A program made the translations under genes and the position numbers. A DNA stretch of 64,000 nucleotides. Source: UBA2897 sp036733925. GTDB taxonomy: Bacteria; Bacillota; Negativicutes; Selenomonadales; Selenomonadaceae. The stretch is taken from positions 15,588 to 79,587 of the forward strand of contig DAIMZO010000007.1 of assembly GCA_036733925.1 (NCBI GenBank), read 5' to 3'. A model generated the notes under the pieces. That model did no database searches and was not told where the DNA came from. It saw nothing but the letters and a program-made list of their open reading frames with translations. Positions 44,006 to 51,031 of this stretch are shown here, one piece after another; position 1 is the first letter of the stretch; each line of letters opens with the position of its first letter.

Positions 44006-44722
44006 ATGAAGAGCACGATGAATCTGCTGGTCGTTTTGTTGTCTTTGGGACTGTGTGCCATGCCGGTAGCCTGTACGGCGACTGGCGAGAATCCGCAGGG
44101 GGATACGCGCACAGCGGAACAGATTATCGCGGAAATGCAGGCAAAGCGCGCGGCGCGTATCACGCAGGAAGCCGCAGCTCAGAAAAATGAAAAAACGAAT
44201 GTCGACAATGGCAAGATAACTGCCAAAGCGGCGGCGCAGCAGGAGCCTAGAAAACAAAAGCAGCAGAAAGCGCGCTATGTCCAGCTGCTGAATGACAACG
44301 GCTTCAACTACGCCATGGACACGCAGAACGCGAAATGGATCAAGATGCCGCATTCCGGGGACGAGTACATCGTCGACGTCTGGGTGCGCTTGGATTCCGA
44401 CGGGACGCAGAAAGAGGATGCGAAGAAGGATGCGGACTATCACTATCCGCAGACCTATTACCTCGAGCATTACTACATCCGCCCGGATCATCAGCAGATC
44501 CAGTTCCTCTGCGAACTCGAGGTCACGGGGCGCCCGGACAACGCGATCCATGAGCGTGCCTACAGCATGGGCAACTGGGAAGACCTCGTGCCGGGATCCA
44601 TCGAGGACGATATCTACCATGGCGTCCTGAAGAACATGCCAAAGAATGCGCTGACGGGCAAGAAGAATGGCGGCAAGAGCCTGCGCGACGAGATCGAGGA
44701 CAAGCTCTGGATCTCGATGTAA
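44006..44722 (+). CDS. Exported protein of unknown function
   Basis: 238 residues. Signal-like N-terminus LLVVLLSLGLCAMPVACTATG, where Cys could be a lipoprotein site; then a Lys/Gln/Ala-rich helical segment (about 35-85) and a compact domain with NAKWIKMPHSGDEYIVDVWVR, YYLEHYYIRPDHQQIQFLCELEV in blocks and DEIEDKLW. Similar plan to small secreted proteins of Negativicutes, but I do not recognise a named family. ATG 44006 has AAGGGGG upstream; an ATG at 43988 overlaps that site. Confidence 0.75.
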   Translation: MKSTMNLLVVLLSLGLCAMPVACTATGENPQGDTRTAEQIIAEMQAKRAARITQEAAAQKNEKTNVDNGKITAKAAAQQEPRKQKQQKARYVQLLNDNGFNYAMDTQNAKWIKMPHSGDEYIVDVWVRLDSDGTQKEDAKKDADYHYPQTYYLEHYYIRPDHQQIQFLCELEVTGRPDNAIHERAYSMGNWEDLVPGSIEDDIYHGVLKNMPKNALTGKKNGGKSLRDEIEDKLWISM

Positions 44723-44734
44723 GATATGGCTGCT

Positions 44735-44795
44735 TGTGGATAAAATAAAAAATATCCACAGATAATGGGATAAAATCTGTGGATAGAGTGGATAA
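44735..44795. other. Second small DnaA-box cluster
   Basis: Four boxes within 61 bases: 44735-44743 (exact TGTGGATAA), 44752-44760, 44778-44786 and 44787-44795. They lie between two convergent genes, so promoter control is unlikely and DnaA titration is a better guess. Confidence 0.7.
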
Positions 44796-44796
44796 A

Positions 44797-44826
44797 AGCC
44801 TCCCCGCAAGGGGAGGTATTTTTTAA
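44797..44826. terminator. Bidirectional terminator between 44.7-kb gene and purH
   Basis: CCTCCCC-GCAA-GGGGAGG (44799-44816) with TATTTTTT to the right and, on the other strand, CTTTTATC. Shared by the two converging genes. Confidence 0.85.
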
Positions 44827-45998
44827 TGGTGGAACAGGCGGATATGCGTCATGGCCATGGCCATGTTGTATTTGTCTGCGGTCTCGATGACGTTGTCATC
44901 GCGGATGGAACCGCCGGTCTGCGCGACGTAGGACACGCCGCTCTTATGCGCGCGCTCGATGTTGTCGCCGAATGGGAAGAACGCGTCGGAGCCGAGGCAG
45001 ACGCCGTGCTCTTTCTTCAGGCACTCGCGCTTCTCCTCCTCGGTGAATACGGGCGGCTTCTCGGTGAACACGCGCTTCCAGTCGTCGGTTTCGAGCAGGT
45101 CGCGCCACTCATTGCCCGTGTAGACGTCGATGGCGTTGTCGCGGTCCGGGCGGCGGATGTCATCCTTGAACGGAAGCGCGAGAACCTGCGGGCTCTGGCG
45201 CAGGAACCATTTGTCGGCTTTGTCGCCGGCGAGGCGCGTGCAGTGGACGCGGCTCTGCTGGCCGGCGCCGATGCCGATGGCCTGGCCGCCGTAGGTGTAG
45301 CAGACGGAGTTCGACTGCGTGTATTTCAGCGTGATCAGCGCGATCAGCAGGTCGCGTTTCGCATCGTCCGGGATGTCCTTGTTCTTCGTCACGATGTCGG
45401 TCAGGCAGCTCTCGTCGATGACGACGTCGTTGCGCTTCTGCGAGAACGTCACGCCGAAGACCTGCTTCGTCTCGACCGGCTCCGGCTCGTAGGACGGATC
45501 CATCTGGATCACGAGGTAGTTTCCCTTGCGTTTCGTTTTCAGGATGGCGAGCGCTTCGTCGGAATAGGACGGCGCGATGATGCCGTCGGAGACCTCGTGT
45601 TTCAGGAAGGAAGCAGTTTGCGCGTCGCATTCATCGGAGAGCGCGACGAAATCGCCATACGAGCTCATGCGGTCGGCGCCGCGCGCGCGGATGTAGGCCG
45701 TCGCAATCGGGGAGAGTTCCGTGTCCTCGACGAAGTAGATGCGGCGGAGGATGTTCGTGAGCGGGACGGCGACCGCGGCACCGGCCGGGCTCACGTGCTT
45801 GAACGATGCGGCAGCGGGCAGGCCCGTCGCGCGGCGCAGCTCGCGGACAAGTTGCCAGCTGTTCATCGCGTCGAGCAGATTGATGTAGCCGGGTCTCCCG
45901 TTGAGCACCGTGAACGGCAGATCCTTTCCGCTGTCCATATAGACTTTCGCCGGTTTCTGATTCGGGTTGCAGCCGTATTTGAGTTCCAGTTCCTGCAT
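44823..45998 (-). CDS. purH: AICAR formyltransferase, stand-alone (PurH-type)
   Basis: 391 residues from ATG 45998 (AAAAGGAGATCAATC upstream). It begins MQELELKYGCNPNQKPAKVY and has SFKHVSPAGAAVAVPL and GSDAFFPFGDNIERAHKSGVSY in blocks, all of the AICARFT domain. The MGS-like IMP cyclohydrolase half of bifunctional PurH is absent, so cyclisation must be encoded elsewhere. It formylates AICAR with 10-formyl-THF, the penultimate purine step. Controlled by a ZTP riboswitch. Confidence 0.95.
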   Translation of the reverse strand: MQELELKYGCNPNQKPAKVYMDSGKDLPFTVLNGRPGYINLLDAMNSWQLVRELRRATGLPAAASFKHVSPAGAAVAVPLTNILRRIYFVEDTELSPIATAYIRARGADRMSSYGDFVALSDECDAQTASFLKHEVSDGIIAPSYSDEALAILKTKRKGNYLVIQMDPSYEPEPVETKQVFGVTFSQKRNDVVIDESCLTDIVTKNKDIPDDAKRDLLIALITLKYTQSNSVCYTYGGQAIGIGAGQQSRVHCTRLAGDKADKWFLRQSPQVLALPFKDDIRRPDRDNAIDVYTGNEWRDLLETDDWKRVFTEKPPVFTEEEKRECLKKEHGVCLGSDAFFPFGDNIERAHKSGVSYVAQTGGSIRDDNVIETADKYNMAMAMTHIRLFHH

Positions 45999-46032
45999 GA
46001 TTGATCTCCTTTTCTTTTCCATAAAGCTTATA

Positions 46033-46079
46033 AAGAAAGCCGACAAATCCGGGCTTCCTCTGCCCAGACGGTCGGCTCT
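46033..46079 (-). terminator. Riboswitch-controlled terminator
   Basis: Leftward, AGCCGAC (part of the aptamer 3' half) pairs with GTCGGCT, and TGGGC with GCCC(G), followed by TTCTTT. Forming this stem destroys the aptamer pseudoknot region, so ligand binding should permit read-through into purH. Confidence 0.82.
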
Positions 46080-46142
46080 TGCTACGCAATCTCGCGCGCC
46101 GCGCTCCCTGTGGTATCCTCCACCTCCGTCAGTCACGCGGCT
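46062..46142 (-). promoter_or_regulatory. ZTP (pfl) riboswitch upstream of purH
   Basis: Read leftward, the 5' part has GCCGCGTGACTGACGG…GGTGG…CCAC…GGGAGCGCGGC and the 3' part has CCGACCGTCTGGGC, the hallmark of the pfl motif. The class senses ZMP/ZTP, formed when 10-formyl-THF runs short, and turns on AICAR formyltransferase and folate genes. The variable linker between the two parts is about 20 bases. Confidence 0.93.
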
Positions 46143-46315
46143 ATACCTCTATTAAATACAAAAAAGGGACATTTGTCAAGTTTTCTGGCGGCGGGCCGCT
46201 CCTTTTTTTGTTCTTCGTTTCATGGCGTTGGAGTAGTTTCTGCGGCGTTTTTGTGGTATGATATAGGATGATATGGGAATAAACCGAAATATTGCGATTC
46301 CAAGGGGGATTCGAC

Positions 46316-47278
46316 ATGTTGAAAAGCATTGCAGTCATGACAAGCGGCGGGGACAGCCCGGGAATGAATGCCTGCGCACGCGCGGTCGTACGCACGGCGC
46401 TGTATGAAGGCGTGGACGTCTGGGGCATCCGCAGCGGCTATCACGGGCTGCTCGAGGAAGATATGTTCAAGATGGAGCGCAAGGACGTCAGCGACATCAT
46501 CCAGCGCGGCGGCACGTTCCTCGGCACGGCGCGCTGCAAGCGCTGGAAGACGCCGGAGGGGCGCCGTCAGGGCTATGAGAACTTGAAGAAGCGCGGCATC
46601 GAGGGCCTCGTCGTCATCGGCGGCGACGGCTCGCTGCGCGGTGCTTCGCTGCTGTCGAAGGAGACGGGCATGCCGATCGTCGGCCTGCCGGGCACTATCG
46701 ACAACGACGTCTGGGGCATGGACTACACGATCGGCTGCGATACGGCGGCGAACACGATTGTCGATGCGATCAACAAGCTGCGCGACACGGCGTCGGCACA
46801 TCGCCGCGTCATCGTGCTCGAGGTCATGGGCCGCCAGTGCGGCTGGCTCGCGCTCGTTTCCGGTATCTCGGGCGGCGCGGAGTACATCCTGATCCCGGAG
46901 GAAGAGTACGACCTCGATGAGATCTGCACGAACATGGCCGAGGCCTACAAGAAGGGCAAGCGCTATATCCTGATGGTTGTCGCTGAGGGCGCGGGCAGTG
47001 GCCCGGAAATCGGCAAATATGTCGCCGAGAAGACGAAGCTCGACACGCGCGTTTCCGTGCTCGGGCACATCCAGCGCGGCGGTTCGCCGACGGTCATCGA
47101 CCGCGTGCGTGCGAGCCAGCTCGGTGAGAAGGCGGCGCTCGCCATCATTTCCGGCATGTCCGATATCGTCTTCGGCTTTGCCAAGGGCCATGTCGTCGCC
47201 ATCGACCTGCACGATGCGGTCAACAACAAAAAGAAGATCGACCCGGATTACATGCACCTCGCAAAAGTGCTGTTCTGA
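46316..47278 (+). CDS. pfkA: 6-phosphofructokinase
   Basis: 320 residues with SGGDSPGMNA (about 9-18), GGDGSLRGA, PGTIDNDVWG (catalytic Asp), MGRQCGWLAL and LGHIQRGGSP. Phosphorylates fructose 6-phosphate in glycolysis. The Gly in GGDGS is the form usually linked to ATP rather than PPi use. AAGGGGGATTCGAC precedes ATG 46316. TATGATATAGGATGATAT upstream may contain the promoter. Confidence 0.96.
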   Translation: MLKSIAVMTSGGDSPGMNACARAVVRTALYEGVDVWGIRSGYHGLLEEDMFKMERKDVSDIIQRGGTFLGTARCKRWKTPEGRRQGYENLKKRGIEGLVVIGGDGSLRGASLLSKETGMPIVGLPGTIDNDVWGMDYTIGCDTAANTIVDAINKLRDTASAHRRVIVLEVMGRQCGWLALVSGISGGAEYILIPEEEYDLDEICTNMAEAYKKGKRYILMVVAEGAGSGPEIGKYVAEKTKLDTRVSVLGHIQRGGSPTVIDRVRASQLGEKAALAIISGMSDIVFGFAKGHVVAIDLHDAVNNKKKIDPDYMHLAKVLF

Positions 47279-47372
47279 TAAAGGAATACGGGTATTTCAG
47301 GCATTCGCCGCTGTCCAATCGGGCAGCGGCGAAATTTTTTCAAAAAAAGTCAAAATTTTTCTTTTTGACTTA

Positions 47373-47400
47373 TTGACTTTTTGACCTATTTGAGTATAAT
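47373..47400 (+). promoter_or_regulatory. hsp20 promoter with TTGAC repeats
   Basis: TTGACT (47373-47378), 16 bases, TATAAT (47395-47400). The pentamer TTGAC recurs at 47365, 47373 and 47381 (8-bp period), and TTGAG at 47390; GTCAAAA at 47349 is its inverse. The array covers the -35 box and may be an operator. Confidence 0.72.
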
Positions 47401-47507
47401 AATAGTTGTGAAGGGGATGAGGGAACCGGAAAGAGCCCCGGAGGATGAGGCGCCGTTCCCGATGAACCGGATAAAAAATCAAATGCTTTCGAAAGGGGAT
47501 CTTGATT

Positions 47508-47957
47508 ATGTTTGGTTTGGTTCCATTTGTCGGTGGTAACGATCTCAGCAAGGAAGACAACATCTTCGATCGCCTGATGAACGTCTTTGATGAACCGTTC
47601 ATGAACGGGTTCCACGTACCGGATTTCAAGGTGGATGTCAAGGATAACGGCAGCAGCTACGACCTCACGGCTGAACTGCCGGGCATGAAGAAAGACGATA
47701 TCTCCCTGACCTATAAAGATCACTATCTGACGATTGCCGCGAAGAACGAGAAGAGCGACGATCAGAAGGACGACAAGGGCAACTACGTACGCCGCGAGCG
47801 CAGCCAGAGCAGCATGAGCCGCTCCTTCTACATCGACAACATCGATGAGAGCAAATGCACGGCGGAGTACAAGGATGGCATCCTTTCCGTCCACATGCCG
47901 AAACTCGAGAATACGGCTGAAGATGGCCATACGATCGACATCGACGGCGCCGCTTGA
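47508..47957 (+). CDS. Small heat shock protein, Hsp20/alpha-crystallin
   Basis: 149 residues: N-terminal arm, alpha-crystallin domain (about 42-140) with DLTAELPGMKKDDISLTYKDHYLTI in blocks, YVRRERSQSSMSRSFYI and YKDGILSVHMPKL. An ATP-independent holdase in the cytosol. ATG 47508 follows AAAGGGGATCTTGATT. Strong consensus promoter upstream suggests induced high expression. Confidence 0.93.
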   Translation: MFGLVPFVGGNDLSKEDNIFDRLMNVFDEPFMNGFHVPDFKVDVKDNGSSYDLTAELPGMKKDDISLTYKDHYLTIAAKNEKSDDQKDDKGNYVRRERSQSSMSRSFYIDNIDESKCTAEYKDGILSVHMPKLENTAEDGHTIDIDGAA

Positions 47958-47991
47958 TTCAGCGGCATAAAAGCGCCTGAGGCGTGACAAG

Positions 47992-48037
47992 AGAAGCACC
48001 GGTGTGTTGCAAGAAGCAGCATGCCGGTGCTTCTTTT
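47992..48037 (+). terminator. Terminator after hsp20
   Basis: AGAAGCACCGG pairs with CCGGTGCTTCT across about 22 bases, followed by TTTT. Confidence 0.82.
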
Positions 48038-48093
48038 CGGGTAAATCTTACCGACAACCAGCGGATTCGCCTGAAAATGATCCAGGCAAGAGA

Positions 48094-48321
48094 TTCACAA
48101 CGGTACCAATCAAGCGGCACAGGGAGCATATCCTGAACACCATCCGACTTGGACTGAGCAATGCTAGAATTGAAGCAACAAACAACAAAATCAAGTTGAT
48201 TATCCGCAAGGCATATGGTTTCCGGAACATACAGAACATGATGGATATGGTGTACCTCGTATGCTCAGATATCCGGATTCCACTTCCTAACAGAAAACCT
48301 ATGCTAGAGGGACCGGTTTAG
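48094..48321 (+). pseudogene. ISL3-family transposase remnant (C-terminal end)
   Basis: About 75 residues match the end of ISL3 transposases: IKRHREHILNTIRLGLSNAR, IEATNNKIKLIIRKAYGFRN and a terminal IPLPNR. The DDE catalytic part is missing, and no terminal inverted repeats are visible, so the element is dead. The break lies close to the hsp20 terminator. Confidence 0.85.
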
Positions 48322-48373
48322 TTACAGGGGAAATCGGCATTTCTTGCCCACAGGGATGCCCGAAGAGCCTTTT

Positions 48374-48901
48374 TCATGCGCAGTGAGAGAATGCGGCGGT
48401 CAGGCGGCGGATGGGGAGGAGTTTCAGGATGATGCAGCAGAGGATGAAGTCCGGGATCAGGTAGGTCGCGTTGAATACGGCCGAGTATACGGCGGGATTC
48501 ATGCCCTCGGGTGCGTAGGATGCGAAGAAGACGATGCCGGAGATGAAGTGGCAGATGAAGCGCGCGGCGAACGCGAGCGCAGCCGAGGCGGCGCGGTGCA
48601 TGGGGAAGAGCCCCGCGAGGCCCATGCACATATAGGGGAGCGGGTAGTCAAACAGCACCTGCACGGGGTGCACGATGAACGGATTCTGCATGAGGTTCAG
48701 GAAGCCGTACAGGCAGCCGCCGGCAGCGCCGGCGACCGGGCCGAACAGATACGCGAGCAGCAGAAGCGGCACCATGCCGCCGAGCGTGATGCTGCCGCCC
48801 TGCGGCATCGTGAAGATGCGCAATTGCTCGAGCACAAAGGTCGCGGCAATCATGAGCGCGGTGAATACGATTTCCCGTGTGGTGAAATGAAAGTGAAACA
48901 T
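48374..48901 (-). CDS. thiT: Thiamine ECF transporter S component ThiT
   Basis: 175 residues, six hydrophobic helices. Family features: QGGSITLGGMVPLLLLAYLFGPVAGA in blocks, a cytosolic Gly-rich turn, and HPVQVLFDYPLPYMCMGLAG. ThiT binds thiamine with nM affinity and uses the shared EcfAAT module encoded elsewhere. No TPP riboswitch is visible upstream. AAAGGAACTCGTCT precedes the ATG. Confidence 0.88.
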   Translation of the reverse strand: MFHFHFTTREIVFTALMIAATFVLEQLRIFTMPQGGSITLGGMVPLLLLAYLFGPVAGAAGGCLYGFLNLMQNPFIVHPVQVLFDYPLPYMCMGLAGLFPMHRAASAALAFAARFICHFISGIVFFASYAPEGMNPAVYSAVFNATYLIPDFILCCIILKLLPIRRLTAAFSHCA

Positions 48902-48939
48902 AGACGAGTTCCTTTCCAGTGAATCAGTGAATGCATGAA

Positions 48940-49044
48940 TATGGAACTTTCCCTATCCAGCTCATCATCATCGACTGCCCGATTGACTACGGCGAGAATA
49001 TGAAGCTCACGCACCATCTGGAAGAACTCATGAAAGAGATCTGA
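48940..49044 (+). pseudogene. 3' remnant of a thiamin-diphosphate enzyme gene, probably acetolactate synthase
   Basis: An open stretch with no start reads YGTFPIQLIIIDCPIDYGEN then MKLTHHLEELMKEI and TGA. The IDCPIDYxEN block resembles the C-terminal end of AlsS/IlvB-type acetolactate synthases. Everything upstream of it is gone, replaced by the thiT start region. Confidence 0.55.
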
Positions 49045-49067
49045 CGGCGTTTCCTGCGCCGATTCCT

Positions 49068-49097
49068 GCGCTGCCCTTAAGGGACAGCGCTTTTTTC
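49068..49097 (+). terminator. Terminator after the gene remnant
   Basis: GCGCTGCCC-TTAA-GGGACAGCGC (one bulged A) followed by TTTTTTC. A surviving terminator supports the view that 48940-49044 is the tail of a former gene. Confidence 0.8.
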
Positions 49098-49142
49098 TCG
49101 ATAGTCTATTTGAGAGGATATCTCCGGAAGGGGGAATACGGG

Positions 49143-49328
49143 ATGGATACGATGAGCATTGCGGCCCTGTCCGTCGGCATGACGCAGGCACAGACCGCGC
49201 AGAGATTTGACACCGCCGTCCTCAAGATGTCGATGGACACATCGGCGGAAAGCGTCACGGGTCTGCTCGATACAATGGGCGAGAGCCTTGACCCGAACCT
49301 TGGGCAGAACCTCGATATCCTGGCCTGA
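49143..49328 (+). CDS. YjfB-like putative motility protein
   Basis: 61 residues: MDTMSIAALSVGMTQAQTAQ, then VLKMSMDTSAESVTGLLDTM and a short tail. This is the YjfB_motility pattern, small proteins often co-regulated with flagellar genes in Firmicutes. No flagellar genes are in the window. GGAAGGGGGAATACGGG precedes the ATG. Confidence 0.8.
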   Translation: MDTMSIAALSVGMTQAQTAQRFDTAVLKMSMDTSAESVTGLLDTMGESLDPNLGQNLDILA

Positions 49329-49337
49329 GGGCAAAAG

Positions 49338-49493
49338 TTGCCTTCCCCATAGGGGAAGGGGAATCGCGTTAGCGGTGGATGAGGTGTTGGCTCAATATTG
49401 GAGGTACATAGAAATGTTCTTCAAGGTATTGCCAACACCTCATTCGGCTGTTTTGGCAGACAGCCACCTTCCCCTCAGGAGAAGGCTTTTTCT
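49338..49493. repeat. Dispersed palindromic repeat, copy A
   Basis: Ends TTGCCTTCCCC… and …GAAGGCTTTTT form terminal inverted repeats; the interior has GATGAGGTGTTGGC and GCCAACACCTCATT as a second inverted pair around a stem with ATAGAAATGTTCTTCAA. It shares most of its sequence with copy B (53926-54109). The right end supplies the last codons and stop of the nitrilase gene. Confidence 0.85.
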
Positions 49494-50284
49494 TTGTCAA
49501 GGCCGCGGTAGAGGCCCGGGCGGCGGTCATTCAGGATATCCATGCTCTGGCGGATCTGCTGCCGGATGACGGGGCGCAGGTTCGCGAACAGGATGGCCTC
49601 GCCCTCGCCGGCCTCGGCGAGAATTTCGCCCCATGGGTCGATCAGCGCGGAGTGCCCGGCGAGCGGCTCGCCGCTTGGCAGGGTTCCCGCCTCGTTGCAT
49701 GCCGCGACGAAGATCTGGTTCTCGATGGCGCGGGCGCGTATCAGCGTCTGCCAGTGGATCAGGCGCGCGAGCGGCCAGGCGGCCGGCAGGAACAGGATCT
49801 CGATGCCCTCGAGCGCGAGCCGGCGGGCGAGCTCTGGAAAACGGATATCATAGCAGATGAGCACGCCGCAGGTGACGCCGTCGAGCTGGAAGGTCACGAG
49901 CTTGTCCCCCACGGTGAAATCCTGATCCTCGCCGGAGGGGGAGAACAGATGCGTCTTATGATAGGTCGTGACCTGCCGGCCGAGCCGGTCGAAGACGTAG
50001 CAGCTGTTGAAGATCTGCGGCCCGATGGCGTTCGCTACGCTGCCGCCGACGATGTTGACTTGATACCGCTTCGCGAGCCGCGAGAGCGTCGCGCGCGCGT
50101 CGCTGCCGTCCGGGTCTGCGTAGTCCCGAATCGGCTTCGGGTAGAAGCCGAGGCGCCAGAGCTCCGGCAGCAGGAGGGTATCTGGCCGGTCGTGCATGGC
50201 CTGTCCCGCCATGCGGTAGAGCGTGCCGGTATTCTTGACCGGCTCACCGGGCAGAATCGGTATCTGCAGGATGGAAACTTTCAT
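49475..50284 (-). CDS. Carbon-nitrogen hydrolase (nitrilase/omega-amidase type)
   Basis: 269 residues with the Glu-Lys-Cys triad: LLLPELW (Glu near 41), YHKTHLFSP (Lys near 109) and GVLICYDIRFPELARRL (Cys near 144). Most like YafV/Nit2-type omega-amidases that hydrolyse alpha-ketoglutaramate or related amides. The C-terminal residues KEKAFS and the stop are encoded by the end of repeat copy A, so the original 3' end may have been altered. Confidence 0.9.
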   Translation of the reverse strand: MKVSILQIPILPGEPVKNTGTLYRMAGQAMHDRPDTLLLPELWRLGFYPKPIRDYADPDGSDARATLSRLAKRYQVNIVGGSVANAIGPQIFNSCYVFDRLGRQVTTYHKTHLFSPSGEDQDFTVGDKLVTFQLDGVTCGVLICYDIRFPELARRLALEGIEILFLPAAWPLARLIHWQTLIRARAIENQIFVAACNEAGTLPSGEPLAGHSALIDPWGEILAEAGEGEAILFANLRPVIRQQIRQSMDILNDRRPGLYRGLDKEKAFS

Positions 50285-50316
50285 ATAAGCACCTCAAAGA
50301 GAAGGGAGATGGTATC

Positions 50317-50520
50317 GTGGAACGCGTATCTTATGCGGTCGGTGATATCGTACGGATGAAGAAGCCGCATCCATGCGGCAGCAAGGAATGGGAGATTCTG
50401 CGCACGGGCATGGATTTCCGGATCAAATGCCAGGGCTGCGGCCACATGGTCATGCTTCCCCGCGCCAAGTTCGAGCGCGCCGTGCGCGAGACCGTGCAGA
50501 AGGCCACGCCGCAGGACTGA
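50317..50520 (+). CDS. DUF951 protein
   Basis: 67 residues: YAVGDIVRMKKPHPCGSKEW, then WEILRTGMDFRIKCQGCGHMVMLPR. One Cys in PCG and two in CxxC may bind zinc. Small conserved Firmicutes protein of unknown role. GTG start at 50317 after GAAGGGAGATGGTATC. Confidence 0.9.
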   Translation: MERVSYAVGDIVRMKKPHPCGSKEWEILRTGMDFRIKCQGCGHMVMLPRAKFERAVRETVQKATPQD

Positions 50521-50538
50521 GACATATTCCTATAACTA

Positions 50539-50738
50539 GAAAAATAGCCAGCCTCGTGGTATACTGATGATACCGGCGGAGCTGGCTGCCCTTCTTTACG
50601 GAAGGGGGCATGTACAATGAGCACCTACGAGAAGCTATCTTTGCTGATAGCTTTTGCAACGCTCGTTGCAACTGTTCTCAAGTAATGCAAGGAATACACC
50701 AGACCTGAAGTGACAATCGTGTCCTCACATTCATTATA
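50539..50738 (-). ncRNA. Candidate antisense antitoxin RNA for the peptide at 50.6 kb
   Basis: A leftward TATAAT (50738-50733) points across the peptide gene; its -35 is weak. A terminator in the same direction ends the RNA: AGCCAGC/GCTGGCT (50587-50581 with 50552-50546), an inner GGTAT/ATACC stem, then ATTTTT (to about 50540). The predicted RNA of about 190 nt would cover the coding region, ribosome site and 5' UTR of the peptide mRNA, as in known type I systems. Confidence 0.55.
50617..50685 (+). CDS. 22-residue hydrophobic peptide, candidate type I toxin (copy 1)
   Basis: Reads M-S-T then YEKLSLLIAFAT, L-V-A-T-V and LK, then TAA. One membrane-spanning helix is predicted. It resembles Hol_Tox-type peptides (MSxYExLxLxIxFxTL pattern), though shorter than most. 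GGAAGGGGGCATGTACA gives a strong ribosome site. The promoter is TAGAAA (50537-50542), 17 bases, and an extended -10 TGGTATACT (to 50565). The same peptide and layout occur at 31.1 kb. Toxicity is inferred. Confidence 0.75.
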   Translation: MSTYEKLSLLIAFATLVATVLK

Positions 50739-50745
50739 GAAGGGG

Positions 50746-50776
50746 CACCGGCGCTTCGACCCGCCGGTATCCTTTT
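50746..50776 (+). terminator. 3' hairpin of the 50.6-kb peptide mRNA
   Basis: ACCGGCG-CTTCGACC-CGCCGGT followed by ATCCTTTTCTTC. The right arm CCGCCGGTATC (50761-50771) is also the exact complement of GATACCGGCGG (50569-50579) in the 5' UTR, so local and long-range pairings compete. Confidence 0.75.
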
Positions 50777-50813
50777 CTTCATGCTTCCATTGTAGCATGA
50801 AGAATTTTTTTTT
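50777..50813 (+). terminator. Second terminator before the SLH porin genes
   Basis: CTTCATGCT-TCCATTGT-AGCATGAAG followed by AATTTTTTTTT. Confidence 0.9.
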
Positions 50814-50884
50814 GCAAGGAGACTCGTGTTTTGGCGGACTCTCTTTTTCTTGTGTTACATTATAAATTGTTTGGGGATAGAGCC

Positions 50885-50913
50885 TTGTCAACCGGTTTCC
50901 GATATGGTATAGT
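50885..50913 (+). promoter_or_regulatory. Promoter of SLH porin 1
   Basis: TTGTCA (50885-50890), 17 bases, TATAGT (50908-50913). The leader to the ATG is about 115 bases. Confidence 0.75.
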
Positions 50914-51031
50914 AAATGCATGTTCATTTGGAGAGAATAAATGGAGAAGGAAACTTGGAAACTTCCGCATGGAAACTCTCAGAAATGAACGGGACTGTAA
51001 ACGTTTATGTACATTTAGAGGAGGAGTTTCT

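Noticed and set aside
47349..47400. CtsR or CIRCE operator at hsp20
   Set aside because: Repeat spacing is 8 bp rather than the 10 bp of tandem CtsR heptamers, and the CIRCE inverted repeat is absent.
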